Shown here in pieces: positions 54,816 to 64,000 of a DNA stretch of 64,000 bases. The DNA is taken from assembly GCA_903632075.3 (NCBI GenBank), contig CAHIKZ030000058.1, forward strand, positions 6,340,001-6,404,000, written 5' to 3'. Both the position numbers and the translations under genes were made by a program. Under the pieces are notes generated by a model. The model had not been told where the DNA came from. It worked only from the letters and a program-made list of their open reading frames with translations, and ran no database searches. The stretch comes from Acanthosepion pharaonis. Lineage: Eukaryota > Mollusca > Cephalopoda > Sepiida > Sepiidae. The stretch's first letter is position 1, and every line of letters starts with the position of its first letter.

Positions 54816-56069
54816 GTGTCTTAAATTTTACAAATAACCTTTTACTATAATTTGTCTCTGAACAAATAATTCTATATTTCTTAACTGTTATGAGGTAAAT
54901 GTTTAAGCCAAGTCAAAGCTAGAATTTTGTATACCGATTTATAAGATAGGTAGGCTGGCACTCATCATTTGAAAGATTAGCATAACTCAAGTTGTCATTT
55001 GTTTTACACTACCATAATAACTTTTTTAAATATCAAAATGGGATGATTTGTCATGAATTAGCAGTTAATATAATAATCTAACTACTGTAGTGAATGGGTG
55101 ATTTGTGGATGTTATCTTATGACAATGTCTGTTCCCACCATATATCCCTATATTTGGTTTGGGTGCATATTAGCCTTGTGTGTGTGTGTGTACCAAATGT
55201 AGTAGCTGCCTACTAAACAATGTGGGTGAAGGAAGGTATGTCGATTTTCAACAATACCAGGAAGCTGCTTAGAAGGTAGAGAAAGAAAGGGTGTATGTTT
55301 CTAAATGTAGTGTATGGTTTAGTTAGCTGATCACATTTCAGCTCTGGTTATGTTATGATGTCTGCAGCATCAGAGAGTGGACAAAATTTAATTATCGATT
55401 CTGCATTTGGTTGATTTTCCATCTAGTTATATACATCTCTAGAGATCCGCTTTGAAAATGCTGCTTTGATTCTAATTGACCCATGGTCGTATATCCTGGT
55501 TGTGAAAGCTTTCTGATTGTTTGGTTGAAATATGGCTTTGTGGCTTGGTGATTTTGATTATTCATCTATCTTTAGAAATGGTGAAATTTTGGTCCCTTGT
55601 TATTATTTATTTATTTTTCTATCACTACAAATCTTATCCTCACTGCATGTTTCATTGTTAGACTGAAGTAAATGCTAAAAACTATGGAATTTTTTTTTTC
55701 ACTTCTTAACATGATTTTAAAAATAAACTGAAGAGTTTGATGATATAAGATTCCCTTGTCATTTTTACTCAAGCAAAAAATATCTCCTGACTCTTATATG
55801 CAAAATTGAGATATTTGACTGGCTAATGTTTACACAAAACCATAGCCTCTTGTATGTAGTCCTGGTACATAGCTTAACAATATCTTTTATTTCTATGGAC
55901 ACCTTGTGGTGCAAAGGGCTACACCCATACCAAGCAATAAGAGACTAACAACAATAACTAATGATAAGATAGAACAATTATGAGAATATGCTGTAATCAA
56001 AGTTACATAATGAATAGAATATTTGGTAAATTTTGAACCTTTGTGCTCACAAAAAAAATGAGGCATTGA
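54816..56069. other. Sequence without recognised gene
   Basis: (TG)n at 55178-55190. No motif-bearing frame found on either strand; complexity is somewhat higher at 55080-55560. Confidence 0.35.
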
Positions 56070-56690
56070 AAGGATGGTTTTCCCTTGACACTGCTATTAT
56101 TTTAACTACCTTCAATCCTCAATTAATCCTTCAAAAAGAAATGATTAGAATTGTAATAAAACCTAAACATATGATGAAAGTGAATTTATACATTTTTTTG
56201 CTCTTGTGAATTTACAATAAAAATATTAAACACTGTTTATTAGATTGTTTATTTACAAGAATAATTTTATATTTACAACATTCTAAAAACTAATACAATT
56301 AAAACTAAGGCAATGCAGTATTTATCATTTGAAATAAATGTGAAAACAATTTTTCTTTTCATAAATTAATAAACATTTACTAAATTCTTAAAATATATGA
56401 AGTAACTACAAGGAAATCCTTATTATTTACCATTTTATAAAGTCTGAATCATTCCAATAAACAAAAAATATAAATAGTGTGAATAAACAATCTAATAAAT
56501 AAATAGTGTTTATTATTTTTGTATATCAATTCTCAAGAACAAAAAAAATGTATAAATTGACTTTCATCATATGATTAGATTTTATTACAATTCAAATCAT
56601 TGTTTTTTTAAAACAATAAACATTGCTGAGAAGTAAAGGTAGTTATAGTGGTGTTAAGGAAAAAAACTGTCCTTTTGACACACTGTTTTT
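56070..56690. mobile_element. Foldback element (family K), copy 2
   Basis: Left GAAAGGATGGTTTTCCCTTG, ACACTGCTATTAT; right complement TCAAAAGGACAG, CTTAACACCACTATAACTAC. Strong inner arms: GATTAGAATTGTAATAAAAC, CATATGATGAAAGTGAATTT, AACACTGTTTATTAGATTGT (56140-56255) against their complements at 56475-56605. The middle (56280-56450) shares AAGTAACTACAAGG, TATTATTTACCATTTTATAA with copy 1. No transposase frame. Confidence 0.72.
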
Positions 56691-59421
56691 TGTGGGTACA
56701 AAGGTTCAAGTTTGCTGAATATTTGTTCTTAACATAAATCATAACAACCTCAGTGCACAATTTATTTCTATCCTTATAAAAAACTTTCAACTTTTTCCTT
56801 AAAGGAAGCAGTTTATGGCTTCTTTTTGGCATATTTAAATTTCCAGCATCCTCTACTTTGGAAATTTAGTTTAACTTATAAAATCGTTATTTCTAGAGTT
56901 GACAGCAAGTAACTAAAATCATGGTTATGGGGCCACTCTATATAAAACAGTCTTTTGTTATAAGGAAACAGCTAATATTAGCATCGCTATTATGGCAACA
57001 ATATATTTGTTTAATATAAGCCAAAGATTAATATGTATTTTGAATTATTTAAAATTTTTCCATTGTAATACTTTAAGTAAATTTAATACATATCTCAAGA
57101 AAAAAAAATCATTCAATTTTTTATATTAATATTTATGGTAATTTGACTGTAAATATCCTCTCTACCATATCTATTTTTTTTTTAGATATAATCCACAGAA
57201 ATTTAATTTAAAGAAGGTGTAAGGGTCATTACACCCATTTGCTTTGTGAATTTATCTGTGGCCTATTTGGTGATCTTGCTACCTACAAACCAGTCATCTT
57301 CATTTAGAATATTCTTCCTTTAATTCTTTTATATTTTGGCCATAAATAATTGAGCACTGTAAGTAGAAAATTGTTTTCTATGATTAGCTAGTTTTTAATC
57401 GTCAGACAGTAAAAATAGCAACAAAATAAATTGTTATTGATCAACTAACATAAATGGTTCTTAACACAAAAATTGTTTCTTTTCTTTTTTCTTTTTTAGT
57501 TAGGATTAACCTACATGAAAATCAGTGTTTTTTTTTATATAGAGGACAGAATGAAAAGCTTAATCTTAAAATCTGTTTGTGGAAAGTGGCTTAACCTGAT
57601 GTGATGCTGAAGTGCTAAATCATCTTTAGTATCGGAATCTTAATTATATGGGTCAGTGGTTGAGCAAAAAAAAAATAGCTTAAATGATGTATTTTATAAA
57701 TCACCACCACATGCTGATTTATAGAAAGAAAAAGAAGGTTACCTTGATGCTAACATATTTTAAATATTAATTTAAATGTTTTCAAAGTTTATTGGAACAG
57801 TTTAGACATATTTTTGATTTCCTTTCAGTATGAAAAAGACTGACACATTAAAAGCATATTTAATTATCATTTTTACAAGGATACTTTGCATTTAGCAACT
57901 TTATGGATTTTTCTAATTCTGGATGCCAAAGTTAATCTGAATATTAATAACATTTATTAAAGAGTCATAGAAATAATTTTAAGTATACAATTTTTGTCAA
58001 TGTTAATGATCCTTTTGAAGTTGTGCAAACAAGAACTAGTCAAAGTAACAAAATTGGAAAATAATTGTATACAAAAGAAATACTGATTCAAGGGTTTTAA
58101 AAATATAACAATAAGTAAGTAAAAACTCATTTTCTCCTTCGAGGCTGGAATTAAGTATCACAAATGGAAACAATGATTTTTATTGAGAGAAAACTTGCAA
58201 GAGATGCTAAATATTTAATGTGTTATTTTTAAAATTGCTCACTATATATGTCTATTAATTTTTAAACCAATTTTTATCAGTAAAAAATGATTAACTTAAA
58301 TATTGACTTTTATATACATCTAGAAATTATTAATTAGATTAAAATATAAATAAATTAGAACTGACTTAAATAAGTATTAGGATATGATATATATATATAT
58401 ATAGTCAGACTCATCTGAATAATGTTTCTTAGACCATTACCAAAATGTTATTTAAGGTTGAGCCAAATTGGATTTTGGGAACCAGACTTTCATTTTTAAG
58501 CAACACATGTTTTGATACAATGTGTTGTGCAAGTATGCATATGGCAGTATTTATAAAAGGAATGATTTATAAAAATTGCCATAAAAGGGAAAAAAAAAAT
58601 ATAACAATTATTAATAATATTCAGTAGAATTAAAAATATCCCCGACTCAGAGGCTTGGAGAACATCTTATTTTGGGGCTGCACACAAGTGGCAGATCTAT
58701 ATTTAAAGCAGAAAGCAAAGAAATATACAAGAGACCAAATCAACAATAATAGGAGGATAATTCTCATTCATACAATAGTTTATTGAGTGCTATGTATACA
58801 ATACCCAAAGAAAAATGATTGTTAGGTCACACTGACTCTTGATGATTCCCAAGCTAATACCATTTAGAAGCTTCAAAAATATTGCAACAACAGCAACAAC
58901 AGTTGCACTGCATACTTCAGTCAAAATCATTAGTAGTAACAATTTCCATGGTAAGAACTGTTGATAGTGAAAAGCAGGCATTAAGATGAAAGCTCTTAGT
59001 ATTGCAATGTTCTTGCTTGTCCTTATCTCAAAATATAAATAACATAAAAACTACCAATGAAAAAGAGGTTCTCATTCTATATGGTGGAGACATCACAATC
59101 CTCTTTCATCTTAACCAAGTTTCTTTTCAATAGTAACTTTCACCAATATCTCTAAGGATATTGTTTTCTGTCTCCTCCTATAAGACAAAGCAAAATAAAG
59201 GAGTGTTATTTTATTCATCTATCTTTCTAAATGACTAATATCAGACAACATTGTTTTACACACACATATTATATATATATATATACACACACAAATAATA
59301 AGAAAATAAGCTAAAAGCTTAAAATATAAAATAAACTGAGAACTGAGGGCTCAATAGCAAATTTCCACCTGACAATTGTTGCTACATGAAACTGACTAGC
59401 AGATTTTGACATTTATAATAT

Positions 59422-59424
<3 letters not shown>
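56691..59424. other. Quiet AT-rich stretch
   Basis: Several short frames (56832-56608 minus, 58445-58627 plus, 58981-58790 minus) without recognisable motifs. A block with (GTTGTTGCT)n-like sequence on the minus strand at 58885-58905. Short (TA)n at 58388-58402 and 59271-59284. Confidence 0.4.

Positions 59425-59468
<44 letters not shown>
59425..59468. repeat. (TA)n(TG)n microsatellite
   Basis: About 36 bp TA then TG. Confidence 0.96.
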
Positions 59469-59530
59469 TTTATGTTTTTCTTAGAGAATGACACATTTTC
59501 TGTTTACCAAACAAAAATGTTGTTAGTTTT

Positions 59531-59616
59531 ATAGACTAACTGAAAGTCAAGATAACTTATGGAGGAGGCTATGTGATATAATTTAACATCTAATAAACAA
59601 AAGTGAGTAAATGTTG
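59531..59616 (+). repeat. Short dispersed repeat
   Basis: ATAGACTAACTGAAAGTCAA, ATGGAGGAGGCTATGTGA and CATCTAATAAACAAAAGTGA match 42098-42165 inside the foldback at 41886. Confidence 0.6.
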
Positions 59617-61448
59617 AATTTTTTTTATAATGTAATTATTATTTATATTATTTTAGTTTGGGATTAATTTATTTATTACATATTTTAAATAATTGAAGGT
59701 TTTGAATTCAACTGTTATTTTTTACACTTTTAAAAATTTTTATAGTCATGTATTTTGGCTTGGGAAAGAAGTATTTCTTTCAGGAAAGGAAATATTGGAA
59801 AAAATCCAGAGCACAGATTTATATTTTGGTAAGATTCAATAGCAAGCACTCAAGTATTTTCCATCTAAGTTACTTACTTTCTCTTTTAATAGGTGTGTCA
59901 TTGTTTACATTGAAGTTGTGGGTGAATTTATTTCTGTGTATGACTAATGCATTTGAAAAATGGTTGTGTATAAGATCCTTTTTGTGTTCATATATATGTT
60001 CTTTTAAATTTGTTCAAGTTTAATCTATCTATATATATATATTTGTTACAAGCATAGTACCAGATAAGATTATCTGTGTGATTTGCAAATGTTCTTATAT
60101 TCAAGATAACTAATCCAAAAAAAAAAAATGGCAATAAAAAAGCAGACATTTAAATTTACTTTTTTCTCTTCTACTATTTGAATATGGATACAGTGTAGAT
60201 TGAAGACACAGTTTCATATTAAATAATATCATTATGTGATAATAAACCACAATATTGAATGTTACTCAGTTATTCAAGAAACTGAAGCAGCATTTTAGAA
60301 TTAAAAAAAAAAAAAAAAATAGAATATTTATTCTGAAATAATTTAAAATATTTTCATCAATATATTTTCCTAAGAATTGAAATAAAAATATTTTCAAAGC
60401 TTTAAGACTGTCATTTTGCCCATATCTAATTCTTCATTTTTTTTTTTTTTTTTACTTCTCTGTTGATATGAAAAGAAATCAGTTTATAAATACTACCAAC
60501 TGAATTTTGAAAACGTAATTGTAAGACTATGTGGTGTAATTCCATTATGGAAATTTTTAATTGAATGAGTTCAAATGAAAAATTCCTTTCATCATCAAAT
60601 AACATTCCTTTTGAATAAAAGTCGTTATTTTTAAAAATAGTTCAAATAAATAAACGAAAACAAATTTTAAATTGTTGCAGACAATGGCCTGCACTAAAGA
60701 GTTTTTCTTCAGATATAGAAGAAGACTTAGAAAAATTATTCCATAGAGATTTAAAAAAAATATTAACAACATACAAATATTTCATATTTATTATTTAAAA
60801 ACTTAAAACTGACTGAAAATCAATAATTTTCTTTAAAAATATTGTAAAATGAATAATAAAGGATAAAGAGAATTCTTAAAAGCCATCAATATTTCATTTG
60901 AAAATAAAGTGTAGAAGATTTAATTTCATGCATTTATTACAAATCTTTGAAATTCTAATATTTTAGAAAAAAACAAAAAAAAAACATTCTGACATGCCTG
61001 AGGTGACAAAAACACAGCTTACAAACCATATTCAACATCTTTGCATTTTAAGTGTGGTTTATGGAAATATCTTGGAATTACAGGAAGTCCCGGGTTTAAA
61101 TATGATCTGTAAATCTATAATTGAGTTCTGGAAAAAGTTACAGAAATAAAATAGTTTGACCTAAAGAGCACTAGTGTGTAACTCATCTCAATTTTTAGCA
61201 TATCATTCTATGAATCATCAGAGAAATTTTTGAATATATTTGACATATAGGTGCATTTTGTGATGACTAAAGTTAATACAAATGAACAGTTCAAAAATTT
61301 ATGTATAAATAAATATTATTTGTATTTGTTAATATTTATACAAAATTATTTTAACAAATTGTGTATGTAACAATAAAAATAACCTGTGTAAATTTGATCT
61401 ATTTTGTCACTCTCAAATACGTGAAATTTAATGTGTTTATGGCTCTTA
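59617..61448. other. Quiet AT-rich stretch
   Basis: A-runs at 60119-60127 and 60303-60319, T-run at 60438-60452; otherwise featureless to me. A 91-codon frame at 59748-60023 is hydrophobic and aromatic-rich, as expected from T-rich DNA, without recognised family motifs. Confidence 0.4.
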
Positions 61449-61940
61449 CATTGTCAATGATGTTATTGCCCCTGTCAGCTGAGCTTAAAATATGCTAACT
61501 ACACCCCCTGTACAGGTGTAAGATTCCCCTAAAAGCAGACACCTACCAACTAAATACTTAAAAACTCAAATATAAATGACTAATATTTATGCATTCCTGA
61601 ATCAAGTAACAACTCAAGTATAAATAACCAATATTCATCAGCACTAATCCAAGCAAATGCTTATAGACTCAAATGCAATAATAAAACAGATTGATTTCCA
61701 TGCTGTTATTGTTGTGTTGATGAACGTAGAATATGCTGACTACATCTTCTGTAGAAAAGTAAGATACTTCCAAAAGGGACCACATATCAAGTAAATGTCA
61801 ACAGATTGAAATATAAATTACCAATATTTATCTATCCCTGAACAAAGTAAATGCTTATAGACTCAAGTATGAGTGATCAATAATAACCTACACCAAACCA
61901 TGTAAATGCTTATAAACTTAAATATAATAATAAAAAAGAA
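61449..61940 (+). repeat. Diverged tandem repeat, about 245-bp units with about 50-bp subrepeats
   Basis: Unit 1 (61449-61690) and unit 2 (61696-61940) share TGTTATTG, AATATGCTAACTACA / AATATGCTGACTACA, TGTA...GTAAGATTCC / GTAAGATACTTCC, then repeated blocks of the type GTAAATGCTTATAGACTCAA, ATATAAATGACCAATATTTA. Each unit contains three or four such sub-blocks and ends AATAATAAAA. Old and diverged. Confidence 0.65.
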
Positions 61941-62429
61941 GAACTCATCACAGACTGATATGTCTGTAATAACAAAAGTACACAGGTGTTTATCTTAATT
62001 CAACTGAGAATACAAGGTTCACATATAGTGTCTTTTTACAGTCCCAGTAAACAGAAATAGCTCTCTCAAAGAGGAGAGTAACAAAACAAGAGGAGACCAC
62101 TTTTGATTATTCATAACAATGTCATACAATCCACCAACCTGCCTATTCTGTTATGTACCATCAAATATGGTAATTCAAAGAGTATTTAAAAACAATTAAA
62201 CCTTTACACTTAAAAATATTAATAAAGTATGCTTTATATAGATGGGTTTTGGATAAGGTCAAATTTTTGAGCATTTGTTCTTTGTTCAAATATTATTTTT
62301 TTATAAAACTGAGAAGATATTTTTTTTATATTTTAAATATAAGCATTAATATTGATTGTACCCTTTTGGCATAGTCTTTTTTTAACTAGCAAAGAATGAT
62401 TATATGTCTCTATATACAAAGAATTAAAT

Positions 62430-63150
62430 ACAAGGAGATACTGCTTCCTGCAAGGTAATGAATGTAATGAAGCAAATGCATTAATTTAACAACAAGTTTA
62501 GCCAAAGAAACAGACAAACATATGAATTACAAACTGGAGATACCAAAATTAAACAAGTACAAAAATTTAAATATCTGGCAAGTGTTTTAACAGTGAATGG
62601 AATATGTGTCACCAAATTCTTGGGATAGCAAAAGGTGACTTCCAAAATGTAATCACAGTATTAAGAAACAAGAAAATTTCATTAGAAACAAAGAAAAGCA
62701 TATTGAACTGTTATGTAATATCAGTCCTCCAATATGGCTGTGTATGTCGGATAATCTCCTTAAAGATGAACAGGCAACAGAAATGTGGTTCTACAGAAAG
62801 ATGCTGAGATTACCATGGACTGTGAACATGTGAGCAACAATGATGTTTTGGATAAAATGGAAACAAAAGGACACTTATATGTAGCAACAGAAAGAGAAAG
62901 TTGAAATTTCTAGGGCATATAATGAGGAAAGAGGTCTTGGAAAATTTGACACTCACAGAGCATAAGCAAGAGAGGCAGTAGAAAGTAATGCATAACCTTG
63001 CTAATAAGCTTTTGTAAATAACTGGCAGAACAGCAATTAGGAGAGATAGTAAAAAGTCAAACTTTACTAAGACAAAAGATTGTAGAGTCCTGACTGTCCA
63101 CATTCTGGGGAGAAGCAGCATATAGAAGAAGAAGAAGAAGAAGCAGCTCA
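62430..63150 (+). mobile_element. RTE-like LINE 3' end with (GAA)n tail
   Basis: Translation gives IKQVQKFKYLASVLTVNGIC, IAKGDFQNVITVLRNKKISL, ETKKSILNCYVISVLQYGCV, then in other frames QKCGSTERCxDYHG and KLKFLGHIMRKEVLENLTLT. These correspond to the RTE/BovB thumb and C-terminal blocks (FKYLGxxIT, AKxAFxxxxxIL, RxRLLxCYVxSVLLYGxE, FLGHIMRxxxLExLxLxG). The RT palm (FADD) and N-terminal endonuclease are absent. The 3' end is GAAGAAGAAGAAGAAG (63127-63143), consistent with the simple-repeat tails of RTE elements. Frameshifts are numerous. Confidence 0.78.
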
Positions 63151-63257
63151 CTGTTCCCCTCAATATCTTCCATTAGAAAAAAAAATTGTATCTATGGTCA
63201 TGCAGAAGTGAATAAAAATAGATTTATAAAATATGAGCAATATGAATAAAATCAAAA

Positions 63258-63610
63258 ATGGTTAATCACCAAAGTTAAGCCAGGTGGGTGACTGATAGGG
63301 AATACCAGGTACTGTAAGCTTGAATGTACAGTTGGTGTAATGGATAATGACTCAGAATTGTTAAACTGAGAGCTGAATTCAAATTCCAGTTGGGTTTGTT
63401 ATATTCACTTACACACAAATACCCTTGTATGAATCCACCTCTTCTCCAAGCTATGGGTTAATTAGTAAGACTTATATAACTAAATCATTATTATCTCTCC
63501 CCGCAAAAAAAAAAAAAAAAAATCTTACAATCTGAAAATAATTTCTGGCTTTAAATAACCAGCAATGGGTGCATAAACCACAGAAAATTAATGAATAAAT
63601 GAATCAAAAA
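63258..63610 (+). mobile_element. 5S-tRNA composite SINE, partial copy
   Basis: The 5S module is shortened: ATCACCAAAGTTAAGC joins directly to CAGGTGGGTGACTGATAGGG, then AATACCAGGTACTGTAAGCT, so about 25 bp of the 5S middle are deleted. The tRNA-like module follows (CAGTTGGTGTAATGGATAAT, GAATTCAAATTCCAGTTGGG), body (AATACCCTTGTATGAATCCA, CCTCTTCTCCAAGCTATGGG), A-run (63506-63522), tail (TCTTACAATCTGAAAATAAT, TTCTGGCTTTAAATAACC), ending AATGAATAAATGAATCAAA. Confidence 0.75.
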
Positions 63611-64000
63611 TATTCTTCATAATATTGTATGTCTTGTGAGATCAATCTTATTAATATGGGAATAACAGAACACAGATCATTACTAAGATTATTTCATATT
63701 CTGTGAGTGGGTGGAATGAACACAGTTTTAGCCATTACATTAATTTCATCTTATTGAACAACTGATGCTATTTAAACTGTTCTGTTGGCAAGCATTAACT
63801 GTATTATATGATTTAAATAGTGTTCATTAAGTAACAGGGAGGTGAAACATTTTTTTGATGTTTTCATATTTTTGAAAATTGTTTTTATTACATCCTTCTT
63901 GCAATTTTTATAAGTAATAAAATAAAGATCAAGAATAAAACATGAAGAAACCAAAGCAAATGTTTGCATAAGCCAAATTATATTCAAAATTGTTCAACCT
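63611..64000. other. AT-rich end of window
   Basis: No feature recognised. Confidence 0.4.

Overview
The window is eukaryotic, strongly AT-rich and dense in repeats. I found no host protein-coding gene, functional tRNA or rRNA gene, CRISPR array or bacterial-type operon. Most of what can be annotated is transposable-element debris: tRNA- and 5S-headed SINEs, 5'-truncated non-LTR retrotransposons (a CR1/Jockey-like family and an RTE-like family), decayed Tc1/mariner DNA transposons, long foldback elements, and many long (TA)n tracts. The mix of dimeric tRNA SINEs, Tc1/mariner fossils, RTE and CR1-like LINE ends, TA microsatellites and a recurring AAGGGARRTAAYT motif suggests a mollusc, most likely a cephalopod such as an octopus. 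That assignment is inference; no diagnostic host gene is present.

Layout. 1-7.8 kb is the densest part: 5S-headed repeats, two Tc1-like remnants (one with TIRs and TA duplications still visible), a 5S-tRNA composite SINE, an inverted set of LINE copies interrupted by a G-quadruplex/hairpin/tandem-repeat insert, and a foldback SINE with target-site duplications. 8-13 kb holds two LINE fragments, a Tc1 remnant and an unassigned higher-GC block. 15-21 kb has TA tracts, two copies of a palindromic element, a LINE end and dimeric SINEs. 21-31 kb is quiet AT-rich sequence with little I can name. 31-49 kb is a second dense zone: at least eight foldback elements, several embedded in TA tracts, plus several SINE families. 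50-54 kb has two mariner remnants in opposite orientation and an RTE fragment carrying a recent-looking 155-161 bp templated insertion with a 14-bp target duplication. 54-64 kb is mostly quiet, with a SINE dimer, a foldback, a diverged tandem array, an RTE LINE end and a final 5S-tRNA SINE.

The main theme is inverted duplication. In at least five places, and in several unrelated retroposon families (one LINE and three SINE families), the same element occurs as two head-to-head copies with both 3' tails pointing outward. Two of these units are bounded by a single 14-15 bp direct repeat, which suggests they inserted as one event, as twin-primed or two-template reverse transcription would do. 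Any transcript crossing them could form long double-stranded RNA. Apart from these repeats I see no co-operating set of genes. The open reading frames are either transposon remnants or translations of (TA)n into Tyr-Ile runs.
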